From Phycisphaerales bacterium (lineage in GTDB: Bacteria; Planctomycetota; Phycisphaerae; Phycisphaerales; UBA1924): 56,623 bases of DNA. A model generated the notes under the pieces. That model searched no databases. It was not told the DNA's origin and saw only the letters and a list, made by a program, of their open reading frames with translations. The DNA lies in contig JAJDDI010000040.1 in assembly GCA_029260375.1 (NCBI GenBank), positions 1-56,623 on the forward strand, in the 5' to 3' direction. The position numbers and the translations under genes were made by a program. This document shows positions 1 to 8,065 of this stretch, piece by piece. Within the stretch, counting starts at the first letter, position 1, and the number at the start of each line of letters is the position of its first letter.

Positions 1-3000
1 CCCGAACTTCGCGTAGCAGTCGGTGAACATCACCGCCTCGGCGCTGGCGCCGATGTCCTCGACCGTCAGGATCGCCATCTTCTGCCCCGCGCTCCGCCCG
101 TTGCGCACCACGATCGGGCGGCACGACTGCACCAGCGCCGCCACAATCACCCGCTTGTCCTGCGGCAGGTCCTTGAGCTGCCCCACCGGCGTCGTCGGGA
201 ACGTGCTCGTCCACGGGCGCCATTCCTCGAGCGGGTGGCTCGAGACGTAGAACCCCAGCGTTTCCTTCTCCTGCGCGAGCGTCTCCGACTCGCTCCACGC
301 CTCCAGCCTCGTCAGCGGCGTGTCGGTCTCGGGCTCGGGCGCTTCGTCCTCGCACCCGCCGAACCCGAAAAGCTGGTTCTGCCCCGAGGCCTTGTCGCGG
401 GCAATTTTTTGCCCGGCGCTGACCGCCTGCTCGATCGACGCGGCCATCGACGCCCGGTCGTCGCGCGAGTGCACCGCGTCGAACGCGCCCGACTTGATCA
501 GCGCCTCGATCGTCGCCTTGTTCACGGTCCCGGGCGGAACCCGCTCGCAGAAATCGAAGAGGGAGGTGTAGGGACGGCGAGCGTTTGCGCCGGCGAGAGA
601 CGGAGAAACGGAGTTCCGAAGAGACGAGGTGTTCGACTCGTGAACTTCGTCTCTGGGTCTCTGGGTCTCTCCGTCTCTCTCCTCAATAATCGCGTCGATC
701 GCCTTGGCCCCCGCGCCCTTGAGCGCCTTGAGCCCGAAACGGATGTGACCCCCCGCGGCCGTCTCCGCCTCTCCGGGATCGAACACCACCGAGAAATCCG
801 CCTGCGACAGGTTCACGTCCGGCGGGCGCACCTCCACGCCCGGGCGCAGCACCTCGCCCGTGCGCGGGTCGATCGTCTTCGTCTTCCGGCAGTCCTCCAG
901 GTACGGGATCCAGTCCGCGACCTTCTGCGCCTGGCTCTCGAAGCTCAGGAACGCGGCCATGTACTGCGCCGGGAAGAACGTCTTGAGGTACGCCGTCTGG
1001 TACGCCACGATCGCGTACCCCGTCGAATGGCTCTTGTTAAAGCCGTAGCCCGCGAACTTCAGGATCAGCTCGAACAACTCGTCGGCGCCCTTCCTGCCCA
1101 GCCCCCGCTCGCCCGCCCCCTCGATGAACTTCGGGCGGTTGGCGTCGATGACGCTCGCCTTCTTCTTGCTGATCGCCTTGATGAGCGTGTACGCCGAGCG
1201 CAGCGGGATCCCGCCAAGCTCGTGCACGATCTGCATGACCTGTTCCTGGTAAACCATCACGCCGTACGTCTCGGCGGTGAACCGGTCCACGATCTCGTGC
1301 ACCTTCGGGACCTCGTCCTGCCCGTGCTTGCGCCGGTTGTAGTCCGGGATCAGGTCCATCGGCCCCGGCCTGAACAGCGCGTTGGCCGCGATGAGGTCTT
1401 CCAACCGGTCGGGCTTCATCTCAACGAGAAGGCGGCGCATGCCGCCGGACTCGAACTGGAACACACCCGTCGTATCGCCCCGCCGGAACATCTCGAACAC
1501 ACGCTGGTCGTCGTACGCCAGGCGGTCTAGGTCCAGCGGGTGCGATGAAAGAGACGCAGAGACAGAGTCACGAAGAGACGAAGTGTCGGACTTGTCTCTG
1601 CGTCTCTTCGTCTCTGTGTCTCTCGCCGCAAAGTCCTCGGATCGCCCGACCGCCTCCCAGATGGCATGCTCCGGCAGCGTCTGCCGGATCAGCTTTTTTG
1701 CACGCTCGATGACCGAGAGCGTGCGCAGCCCCAGGAAGTCCATCTTGAGCAGGCCCATGCTCTCGCACGTGGGGCCGTCCCACTGCGTGACGACCTCGTT
1801 CTCGCCGGCGCTGGCCTGCTTGTAGAGCGGCACAACCTCGTGCAGGGGGCGCGTCGCGACGATCACGCCCGCCGCGTGGACGCTCGAGTGGCGCGCCTGC
1901 CCCTCGATCACCCGCCCGGTGTCGATCACGCGCCGCGCCAGCTCGTCGCTGTCGTACACCTTCCTGAAGTCGGGTTCCTGCCCGAGCGCGTCGTCGAGCG
2001 TGATGTTGAGCTGCTCGGGGATCAGCTTCGCCAGCTTGTCCGCCTCGGGCAGCGGCATCTCCAGCACCCGCGCCACGTCCCGGATCGCGGCCCGGGCCTT
2101 GAGCGTCCCGAACGTGATGATCTGCGCCACGTGCCCGTACTTCTGACGCACGTAGTTGATCACCTCCCCGCGCCCGTCCTGGCACAGGTCGATATCGATA
2201 TCCGGGTACTCGCTCCGGTCCGGGTCCGTGAACCGCTCGAACAGCAGCCCGTACCGCACCGGGCACGCGTTGGAGAGGCCCAGCACGAACCCGACCATCG
2301 TCCCCACGCCCGAGCCACGCGCGATCGCCGGGATCCCCTGCTGGCGCCCCCAGTTCACGAAGTCCCACACGATCAGGAAGTACGCGCTGATCTCTTTGTC
2401 CGAGAGGATCTTCAGCTCGCGGTTGAGCCTCGCCCACTTCTTCCACTCTTCGGTGGGGCGGGCTTCCAGCCCGTCGTCCTCTTCCCCCTCAACACCCTTG
2501 TGCTTGTGCTCCAGGATCCCCGGCCCGTACCGCCAGACCATCCCCGCCTCGCTCAGCAGGCGCAGCGCCCGGTCGCAGTCCTTGACCAGCTCCTCCTGCT
2601 TCAGGTCCGGGTCCGTCGCGGGCTCGAGCGTGAACGCGGCGCAGTACGCCTTGTACCACGCCGTGAGATCGCCCTCGAAACGCTTCTCGCCGTGCTTGGG
2701 CAACGACTTGGCCGGCGGCGCCTTGACCACCACCACCGGCGCATGATTCGCCCCGATGGGCAGCTCCACGTTGCAGCGGTCCGCGATCGCGACGGTGTTG
2801 TCCAGCGCCTCGATCCCCGCGTCGCCAAACCGCTCGTTGTTGTACGTCTGGCTCTCGAAGAGCTCGCGCATCTCGCGCGGGCCCTTAACGTACAGCTCCT
2901 CGGGGTAGCGCATCCGCTCGGGGTCGCTCTTGACCTTGCCCGTCGAGATACAGATCAGCGTGTCGTGCGCGTCGTGGTCGTCCTCCAAGAGAAAGTGGCT

Positions 3001-3714
3001 GTCGTTGTCGCAGACCAGCGGCAGCTCAAGCTCCCGCGCCAGGCGGATCAGGTGCGGGTTGATCGAGTTCTGCAGCCCAATGTGGTGCTGCATCTCGACA
3101 TAAAACCCCGGCCCCGCGTCCGAGCCCCGGAACGTCCTGGCGTGCCACCGGGCCGCCTCAACCGCCTTGTCCCACGCCGCATGGTCCTTGCTCTGCTCGT
3201 ACTCCACCATCGGGTGCGCCAGCTCGCTGCCCAGGTGCCCGGAGATCGCGATCAGCCCCTCGCTGTGAGCCTCAAGGATTTCCCGGTCCATCCGCGGCTT
3301 GAAATAGAACCCGCTCAGGTACGCCTCGGAGCACAGGTAGAGCAGGTTCTCCCACCCCGTCAGGCTCTCGGCCAGCAGCACCAGGTGGTGCCCGCCGTCA
3401 TGCACTCCCGTGAACGTCCGGTCCCGCCGGTCGCCGTGGGCGACGTACGCCTCGACGCCCAGGATCGGCTTGATGCCGGCTTTCCTGGCCTTGGTGTAGA
3501 ACGAGACCGCCGCGTGCATGTTCCCGTGGTCGGTGACCGCCACGCTGTCCATGCCCAGCGCTTTGACGCGGGCCACGAGCTTGTCGAGGCGGTTGCCCCC
3601 GTCCAGCAGCGAGTACTCGCTGTGCAGGTGCAGGTGCACGAACCGACCGCCCGTGGTCTGGCTGTTCGGCGCGTCGCCGCCCGCCGCAGATGTCGCTGTG
3701 CCGGTCTCGCTCAT
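1..3714 (-). CDS. dnaE: DNA polymerase III alpha subunit, C-terminally cut by window edge
   Basis: Catalytic subunit of the replicative DNA polymerase. The 1238 codons present hold an N-terminal PHP domain (HLHLH at residues 27-31), the palm with the aspartate cluster PDIDID (Asp505/507/509) and the later KMDFLGLRTL (Asp659), a GVFQFES motif, and the start of the OB domain (KMAILTVEDIG) at the left edge. The start is the ATG in front of MSETGT; a TAGACT box lies 30 bases upstream. At its OB domain the protein is about 200 residues longer than E. coli DnaE would be. Part of the excess is repeat-derived: two copies of a palindromic element (about residues 696-722 and 1015-1041) and a shorter one (about residues 412-421). 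The frame is open throughout, so the gene is not broken. Identification is certain; the effect of the insertions is unknown. Confidence 0.97.
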   Translation of the reverse strand, partial: MSETGTATSAAGGDAPNSQTTGGRFVHLHLHSEYSLLDGGNRLDKLVARVKALGMDSVAVTDHGNMHAAVSFYTKARKAGIKPILGVEAYVAHGDRRDRTFTGVHDGGHHLVLLAESLTGWENLLYLCSEAYLSGFYFKPRMDREILEAHSEGLIAISGHLGSELAHPMVEYEQSKDHAAWDKAVEAARWHARTFRGSDAGPGFYVEMQHHIGLQNSINPHLIRLARELELPLVCDNDSHFLLEDDHDAHDTLICISTGKVKSDPERMRYPEELYVKGPREMRELFESQTYNNERFGDAGIEALDNTVAIADRCNVELPIGANHAPVVVVKAPPAKSLPKHGEKRFEGDLTAWYKAYCAAFTLEPATDPDLKQEELVKDCDRALRLLSEAGMVWRYGPGILEHKHKGVEGEEDDGLEARPTEEWKKWARLNRELKILSDKEISAYFLIVWDFVNWGRQQGIPAIARGSGVGTMVGFVLGLSNACPVRYGLLFERFTDPDRSEYPDIDIDLCQDGRGEVINYVRQKYGHVAQIITFGTLKARAAIRDVARVLEMPLPEADKLAKLIPEQLNITLDDALGQEPDFRKVYDSDELARRVIDTGRVIEGQARHSSVHAAGVIVATRPLHEVVPLYKQASAGENEVVTQWDGPTCESMGLLKMDFLGLRTLSVIERAKKLIRQTLPEHAIWEAVGRSEDFAARDTETKRRRDKSDTSSLRDSVSASLSSHPLDLDRLAYDDQRVFEMFRRGDTTGVFQFESGGMRRLLVEMKPDRLEDLIAANALFRPGPMDLIPDYNRRKHGQDEVPKVHEIVDRFTAETYGVMVYQEQVMQIVHELGGIPLRSAYTLIKAISKKKASVIDANRPKFIEGAGERGLGRKGADELFELILKFAGYGFNKSHSTGYAIVAYQTAYLKTFFPAQYMAAFLSFESQAQKVADWIPYLEDCRKTKTIDPRTGEVLRPGVEVRPPDVNLSQADFSVVFDPGEAETAAGGHIRFGLKALKGAGAKAIDAIIEERDGETQRPRDEVHESNTSSLRNSVSPSLAGANARRPYTSLFDFCERVPPGTVNKATIEALIKSGAFDAVHSRDDRASMAASIEQAVSAGQKIARDKASGQNQLFGFGGCEDEAPEPETDTPLTRLEAWSESETLAQEKETLGFYVSSHPLEEWRPWTSTFPTTPVGQLKDLPQDKRVIVAALVQSCRPIVVRNGRSAGQKMAILTVEDIGASAEAVMFTDCYAKFG
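594..672 (-). repeat. In-frame palindromic element, copy A, in dnaE
   Basis: An imperfect inverted repeat built from AGAGAC/GTCTCT units. Read in the dnaE frame it encodes RDGETQRPRDEV and, after a short gap, NTSSLRNSVSPSL, between the normal DnaE blocks AIDAIIEE and YTSLFDFCERV. It matches copy B in sequence, orientation and reading frame, so it looks like a mobile or amplified palindrome that tolerates translation. Element borders are approximate. Confidence 0.8.
1549..1627 (-). repeat. In-frame palindromic element, copy B, in dnaE
   Basis: Second copy of the AGAGAC/GTCTCT palindrome. The two arms of about 33 bases are roughly complementary around a short loop. In the dnaE frame it encodes RDTETKRRRDK then SDTSSLRDSVSASL, just before the conserved region leading to GVFQFES. 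Compared with copy A it has a shorter centre, with about nine bases missing, which keeps the frame. Confidence 0.8.
2452..2478 (-). repeat. Short palindromic repeat in dnaE (CGGGCTTCCAGCCCG)
   Basis: The core at 2459-2473 is a perfect 6-3-6 palindrome. In the dnaE frame it gives DDGLEARPTEE. It resembles in design the GGGCG-TCC-CGCCC elements at 6046-6064 and in clpB. Confidence 0.55.
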
Positions 3715-3744
3715 CAACCCCGTCCTGTTCAAGGTCCAGCCCAG

Positions 3745-3750
3745 AGTCTA
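3745..3750 (-). promoter_or_regulatory. Candidate -10 box for dnaE (TAGACT)
   Basis: TAGACT on the minus strand, 30 bases before the dnaE ATG, leaving room for a short 5' UTR with a GGACGGGG purine run. No convincing -35 box is visible. The rest of 3715-4014 shows no gene. Confidence 0.4.
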
Positions 3751-4014
3751 CCAAGCCCGGACGGGCAGTCGCTGCGCTGACAGCTTGCCCACGCGTTGTG
3801 CGGCCCCAGCCGCCCCGCGCGCTCTCGGACGCGGATTCCGGCCCGCACAGCCCGCGCGCCCGGCGCCGCCCGCGCCACAACCCACCCCTCCGGTACAGCC
3901 CGCCCCTCTCCATCCGTGTCCCCCTTGCACGCCCCCCAATACGCGGCACCTTTCGCGTGGGGACCTCCCCGAGAGAGAACAACGAGAGATTCGACACACA
4001 CCGGAGAGAGAGAC

Positions 4015-4722
4015 ATGAACCGCACCCTCAGTGCACTGGCCATCGGAGCGCTCGCGCTCGTTTCGTCCAACGCCGCCGCCCAGAACGTCGACATGCGATT
4101 CCTCGACACCGGCGCCGGCAAGGACGTCAAGATCTGGTCCGACGGCTACGACGGGCGCGTCTTCGCCGGCCAGCTCATCCACGAGATCCGCGACGACCGC
4201 AGCCGCGACAGCCTCACCGGCGTCTACACCACCTTCTGCGTTGACGTGCACGACTTCGTCACCGACCGCTTCAAGGAGTACCGCGTCTCCAACCTCACCG
4301 ACGTCCCCGACTCGCACCCCATGAGCGACGCCGCCGCACGGGCCATCAACGACATCTACGCCTTCGCCGGCGACGTCCAGCTCTCCGACTCCGTCTCCGA
4401 CACCTTCGCCGCCGCCTTCCAGATCGCCGTCTGGGAGATCGCCGAGGACTTTGACGACCGCGACGGCGTCGCCAGCCTCGACATCAACTCCGGCTCGTTC
4501 AAGGCCAAGAAGACCAACGGGCGGCGCCTCTCGGGCGACATCGTGGACTACATCGACGACCTCTTCGCCGCCATCGGCGACGGCGCCCGCGACCAGGGTC
4601 TCATCGCCCTCAAGAGCCACCGCTATCAGGACCAGATCATCAAGGTCGTCCCCGCCCCCATGACGATGGCCGGTTTCGCCGGCCTGGGCCTCGCCGCCGC
4701 CCGCCGCCGCCGTCGGGCCTGA
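4015..4722 (+). CDS. Exported protein with PEP-CTERM-like sorting tail
   Basis: A 235-residue protein of unrecognised function. The first 22 residues form a signal peptide ending in SSNAAAQ. The tail is VVPAPMTMAGFAGLGLAAAR followed by an Arg run, the layout of PEP-CTERM-type sorting signals: motif, membrane helix, basic cluster. The body has a single cysteine-bearing segment (TTFCVDVHDF) and an AFQIAVWEIAED motif seen in other PEP-CTERM proteins. The ATG follows a GGAGAGAGAG purine run that can serve as ribosome binding site; longer in-frame extensions lack a signal peptide. It is divergent from dnaE and followed by a strong terminator. Envelope location is inferred from the tail. Confidence 0.8.
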   Translation: MNRTLSALAIGALALVSSNAAAQNVDMRFLDTGAGKDVKIWSDGYDGRVFAGQLIHEIRDDRSRDSLTGVYTTFCVDVHDFVTDRFKEYRVSNLTDVPDSHPMSDAAARAINDIYAFAGDVQLSDSVSDTFAAAFQIAVWEIAEDFDDRDGVASLDINSGSFKAKKTNGRRLSGDIVDYIDDLFAAIGDGARDQGLIALKSHRYQDQIIKVVPAPMTMAGFAGLGLAAARRRRRA

Positions 4723-4761
4723 TCACTCAATACACGTTGCAGACGGGGCTCCCGCTCTTCC

Positions 4762-4800
4762 ACGCCCCGCCCCCGCGCTCACGCCGGGGGCGGGGCGTTT
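4762..4800 (+). terminator. Rho-independent terminator
   Basis: A 14-bp perfect stem pairs ACGCCCCGCCCCCG (4762-4775) with its complement (4784-4797), followed by TTT. It closes the PEP-CTERM gene. Confidence 0.75.
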
Positions 4801-4832
4801 GGCCGCGCAATCTGGCCCGCCGCATACCCAAC

Positions 4833-4838
4833 TACCAT
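4833..4838 (+). promoter_or_regulatory. Candidate -10 box for a leaderless start (TACCAT)
   Basis: TACCAT ends six bases before the ATG at 4845, a spacing expected if transcription begins at the start codon. Confidence 0.35.
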
Positions 4839-4844
4839 CCGGTG

Positions 4845-5099
4845 ATGGCCCCCAGCCTCTACATCTCCACCGGCGACCCCGCCTCCCCCCGCCAGCTCGG
4901 CCCCATCGCCCGCATCCTCGTCGGGCTGGTCGTGATCGCGGTCCTGGTCCTGGCCCTGATCGTCGCGATCCCGCTGCTCATCGGCATCGTCATCGTGGGC
5001 GTGATCGCCATCTCCATCGCCCGCTGGCGCCTCCGCCGACGCCTCCGCAGCGAGATGACCCGGGGACGCGAGAACGTCCGCGTCATCCGCCGGGACTGA
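4845..5099 (+). CDS. Small membrane protein
   Basis: 84 residues. After a polar N-terminus (MAPSLYISTGDPASPRQLG) there is a long hydrophobic block rich in Val, Ile and Leu, long enough for one or two membrane helices, and then a strongly basic tail (RWRLRRRLRSEMTRGRENVR). The start was set at the ATG because the upstream part of the frame overlaps the terminator. It ends one base before the convergent aminotransferase gene. No family recognised; the base-rich tail predicts a cytoplasmic C-terminus. Confidence 0.65.
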   Translation: MAPSLYISTGDPASPRQLGPIARILVGLVVIAVLVLALIVAIPLLIGIVIVGVIAISIARWRLRRRLRSEMTRGRENVRVIRRD

Positions 5100-5100
5100 G

Positions 5101-6012
5101 TCAGCCCGCGACCCACGCCTCGCGCAGCGACGCGGTCAGCTCCCCCACCGACCCCCCCGCGATCGCCTCCGCCTCCACGCGCACCACCGGCAGCACGCCC
5201 CACGAGCTGTTCGTGAGAAACACCTCGTCCGCGTCGAGCACGTCGTCGATCGACAGCATCCGCGCATCGCACCCCACACCCTTGCCCGACGCGATCTCGA
5301 TAACCTCCGCCCGCGTGATCCCGGGCAGCACCGGGCTGGGCATCGCGACCTTGCCCTGGTCGCTCTTCTCCTCGCCACGCGCGATCGGCGTGATCAGCGT
5401 CCCGTCCTTCACGGCAAACAGGTTGCTCACGCAGGCGCCGCACACGTGGTTGGTCACCTGGAAGACGATCGCTTCCCCCGCCCCCTTGCCCGCGGCCCGC
5501 TGCAGCTCGCGCAGGCGCCACCAGTAGTTGAGCGTCTTGTGCCCCGCCGTCGGGTCCAGCGGGTTGGCCCGCGCGTCGGCGATGGTCACCCCCACGCCCC
5601 GCTCGAACATCTCGTCCGGGTAGCTCGTCGCCGGCTGGGCCTGGATCAGCACCGTGGGCGTGTGCCCGCTGCGCCCCGTGGACTGCAGCAGGTTCAGGTC
5701 GCCACCGGTCAGCGTCAGACGCACCCGCGCCCGCCCGAGCCCGGACTTGGCCACCACCAGCCGCACGGCGTCCGCCAGCGGCCCCGTCCGGATGTCCTCG
5801 CTCAGCCCCAGCTCCGCCGCCGAATCGCTCAGGCGGTCCAGGTGCTCGTCGAGCCCGCGAACGCGGATCTCGCCCGGGTCCGCGTCGCCCCCGGGCCCGC
5901 TGGCGTTCATGGTCTCGAAGAGGCCCACCCCGTGCTGCAGCCCCGCGTCGAACGCCGAAACGCGGGCGTCGTCACGATCGAGCAGCTCGCCGTTGAGAAA
6001 GACACTGGCCAT
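5101..6012 (-). CDS. pabC: Class IV aminotransferase, probable 4-amino-4-deoxychorismate lyase
   Basis: 303 residues, the usual length for fold-type IV PLP enzymes. The N-terminus (VFLNGELLDRDDARVSAFDAG, then GVGLFETM) is the PabC/Ilv/Dat pattern. The PLP lysine is in GHKTLNYWW, and VTNHVCGACVSNLFAV and PVLPGITRAEVIEIA are the later cofactor-binding blocks. PabC makes p-aminobenzoate for folate. Branched-chain or D-amino-acid aminotransferase share this fold and cannot be excluded. folC and trpE (whose product is a paralogue of PabB) are in the window but not adjacent. A TAGGCT box sits six bases before the ATG. Confidence 0.85.
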   Translation of the reverse strand: MASVFLNGELLDRDDARVSAFDAGLQHGVGLFETMNASGPGGDADPGEIRVRGLDEHLDRLSDSAAELGLSEDIRTGPLADAVRLVVAKSGLGRARVRLTLTGGDLNLLQSTGRSGHTPTVLIQAQPATSYPDEMFERGVGVTIADARANPLDPTAGHKTLNYWWRLRELQRAAGKGAGEAIVFQVTNHVCGACVSNLFAVKDGTLITPIARGEEKSDQGKVAMPSPVLPGITRAEVIEIASGKGVGCDARMLSIDDVLDADEVFLTNSSWGVLPVVRVEAEAIAGGSVGELTASLREAWVAG

Positions 6013-6018
6013 GCCCGG

Positions 6019-6024
6019 AGCCTA
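6019..6024 (-). promoter_or_regulatory. Candidate -10 box for leaderless pabC (TAGGCT)
   Basis: TAGGCT on the minus strand, separated from the pabC ATG by six bases. No purine-rich ribosome binding site lies in between. Confidence 0.4.
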
Positions 6025-6045
6025 TCCCAAGCCCTCTCCCCGTGG

Positions 6046-6064
6046 CACGGGCGTCCCGCCCGTG
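6046..6064. repeat. Intergenic palindrome CACGGGCG-TCC-CGCCCGTG
   Basis: A perfect 8-3-8 palindrome between pabC and the next minus-strand gene. Its core GGGCGTCCCGCCC recurs inside clpB (14966-14978), so it belongs to a dispersed repeat family. Confidence 0.7.
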
Positions 6065-6080
6065 TTCCCTACTCCCGCTC

Positions 6081-7871
6081 CTACTCCCGCTCCTGCCCCC
6101 GCACCAGCCCCGTGAACGACACCGCGAACAGCGTCGTCACCACCCACCCCCCCAGGATGTGCAGGGGCAAATACACCCGCTTGACCCACCACGTCCGCGG
6201 CGTCCAATACGCCTCCTGGTTCAGATTCACCAGTGGCAGGAACGTGTCCGCCGAGTACGCCAGCGTACTGAACGCGGGGTACCTCGCGACCCATTCACCC
6301 TTCTCGCCCGTTTCGACCCAGTCGGCCAGCGCCCGGCTCTGCGTCGGCTGCATCCGCCCCACGACGGGGTCACCCGGGAGAGGATCGTAAAAGACCACGC
6401 CGCCAAGCGCGATGATCCCGACCATCCACAACAGCGGGCGCCACCGCCGGTACCCATACCCCGCGACAACTCTGAACACCCACCGCCAGAGCCGCCCCCA
6501 CTCCGCCGCCACGCCCGGCTTCACGTTCTCCCACACAACTGAAGGCATTCGCGCGATCCAAGCCGGCCACGCCATGCCATTCTTCGCCCGCAGCCGCGCA
6601 TACGCCGCCCGCCCCTGCTTGCGCGCCGCCTCGACCATAACCGTGTTCGCCTCACCCCCGCGCCCCTGGCGACGCAGCACCGACGCGAGCTGGCGGTACG
6701 GCTGCGGGTCGAAGTGCCCGGCTCGCTCCCTCTCGGGCAGGTATCCCGCCGCGGTCTTGTCGTGCAGCGCCAGCCACGCCAGCCGGCGGCGCGCATCCAG
6801 CGGAGCCTGCGAGTGGATCGCCTCGTACCGAAAATCGGCGAGCAGCAGGCCGGGCGGGTAGGTTTTGCCCAGCCAGCCAGCCGTACCCGACGCCTGGTCG
6901 TGCAGGTAACCGACCCGCGCCCCCGCCAGGTCGAGCACGCCCCCCCTCGATGGAGCGGGCGTCCCGCATGCCTGACCGCCCTCGAACGCGGCGCCGCACA
7001 GATAAAGCGTCCCACGCACCGTCGCGCCATCAGCGTTCAGCGCGCACCCTTTGCCGACGGGATTGCCTTTCCTGTCGCGTGCGCAGTCGAATGACCCGCC
7101 GGAGCAGGCGAGGTCCCCGCCGATGTCGGCGCCGGACAGGCGGACCTCCCCCCGCGCCCGGAAGCCGTTGCGCAGAAACACGCCACCACTCGACCGAAGC
7201 CGATCGGCGAGCAGCGCGCGCCCCTTGCCGACGGGATTGCCTTTCTTGTCGTGTGCGCAATCGAACGACCCGCCGGAGCAGGAGAGGTCCCCGCCGATGT
7301 CGGCGCCGAGCAGGCGGACCTCGCCTCGCGCCCGGAAGCCATTGCGCAGGTTGACGTCCCCCTTCGCCCGCAGCCCGTCGGCGGTGATCGGGCCGGCGAA
7401 GCTGCCCTGAAGGTTGATCGTCCGCGTCCGGGCGTCTCTCAGCGAGACGCCGTCGGGCAGCGCACACCCGAAGAAAAAGAGGCGGAAGGGCACGTCCGCC
7501 CCGTCCAGATCCAGCCCCCCCTCGACGAGCGCGCCGTCGAGAATAAGCCCGTATGGGTCCACGAGCCGCGCCGCGGCCTTGTGCGCGCACACCCAGCGGA
7601 CGACCCCCGCGCGCACGCGCCGATGCTCCCCCCACGTCTCCCAGCACCCCCACGCCGAGCCGGTCTCCTTCTCGGCGTCCCAGGTCAGTCGCTGTTCGAA
7701 CTTGGGGTTCCAGGTCAGTCGCTCATCGTCACCCTGCGCGAGATTCGTCTCCTCGCCCAGCGCCGCCCCCCGCAGCATCGCCGCCTCGCCCGGGCGCAGC
7801 GAGCCGAACTCCGCCCGCGCCAACCGCAGCAGCTCCGCCGCCCGCCCCCGCTTCCCCAATGTCGGCGTCAC
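6081..7871 (-). CDS. Membrane-anchored repeat protein, function unknown
   Basis: 596 residues. The middle is a beta-solenoid-like series (for example LRNGFRARGEVRLLGADIGG) in which a unit of about 58 residues occurs twice, nearly identical. A segment QACGTPAPSRGG looks like a translated palindromic repeat. The C-terminal third has hydrophobic helices (WMVGIIALGGVVFYDPLPG; LPLHILGGWVVTTLFAVSFTG), so the solenoid should be tethered to a membrane. Similar proteins are often labelled membrane-associated oxidoreductase, but I see no redox motif and do not support that name. The start is GTG (MTPTLGKRGRAAELL), with a TAGACT box six bases upstream. The DNA duplication inside the gene suggests recent unit amplification. 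Confidence 0.7.
   Translation of the reverse strand: MTPTLGKRGRAAELLRLARAEFGSLRPGEAAMLRGAALGEETNLAQGDDERLTWNPKFEQRLTWDAEKETGSAWGCWETWGEHRRVRAGVVRWVCAHKAAARLVDPYGLILDGALVEGGLDLDGADVPFRLFFFGCALPDGVSLRDARTRTINLQGSFAGPITADGLRAKGDVNLRNGFRARGEVRLLGADIGGDLSCSGGSFDCAHDKKGNPVGKGRALLADRLRSSGGVFLRNGFRARGEVRLSGADIGGDLACSGGSFDCARDRKGNPVGKGCALNADGATVRGTLYLCGAAFEGGQACGTPAPSRGGVLDLAGARVGYLHDQASGTAGWLGKTYPPGLLLADFRYEAIHSQAPLDARRRLAWLALHDKTAAGYLPERERAGHFDPQPYRQLASVLRRQGRGGEANTVMVEAARKQGRAAYARLRAKNGMAWPAWIARMPSVVWENVKPGVAAEWGRLWRWVFRVVAGYGYRRWRPLLWMVGIIALGGVVFYDPLPGDPVVGRMQPTQSRALADWVETGEKGEWVARYPAFSTLAYSADTFLPLVNLNQEAYWTPRTWWVKRVYLPLHILGGWVVTTLFAVSFTGLVRGQERE
7043..7349 (-). repeat. 133-bp internal direct repeat within the solenoid gene
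   Basis: Positions 7043-7175 and 7217-7349 are the same 133-base segment at an offset of 174 bases, differing at only a modest number of sites. 174 is divisible by three, so the duplication preserves the frame and adds one 58-residue unit. Confidence 0.85.
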
Positions 7872-7877
7872 GAGCCC

Positions 7878-7883
7878 AGTCTA
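7878..7883 (-). promoter_or_regulatory. Candidate -10 box for a leaderless start (TAGACT)
   Basis: TAGACT on the minus strand, exactly six bases before the GTG start at 7871, with no ribosome binding site between. Confidence 0.45.
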
Positions 7884-8065
7884 CGCCCGCCTGGCGTGGA
7901 ACGGACCCGCCCAGCGCCAGGCCGAGCGTCGCCGGGCGTAATCATTTTCTCCGCACACCTGAGAGATATCACCCGCAAGCGCAGAGAGACCGTGAGCGGG
8001 ATTCCCCGCTCGTGAAGGTGGTCCCTGGGGGGGTCGCCCGCCACATCCTCAGGCTGGAGAAGATC

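Noticed and set aside
235..1530. Long plus-strand frames opposite dnaE, and many long antisense frames opposite other genes (for example 13866-16535 opposite clpB, 49642-52989 opposite the metalloprotease)
   Set aside because: They are mirror images of the real genes caused by high GC. Their amino acid composition (Arg/His/Leu/Val-heavy) is typical of antisense shadows, and the other strand encodes conserved proteins.
1568..2446. Apparent break of dnaE, since only short minus-strand fragments begin with ATG there
   Set aside because: Reading the true frame from 3714 down to 1 shows no stop, including through both palindromic insertions, so there is no frameshift.
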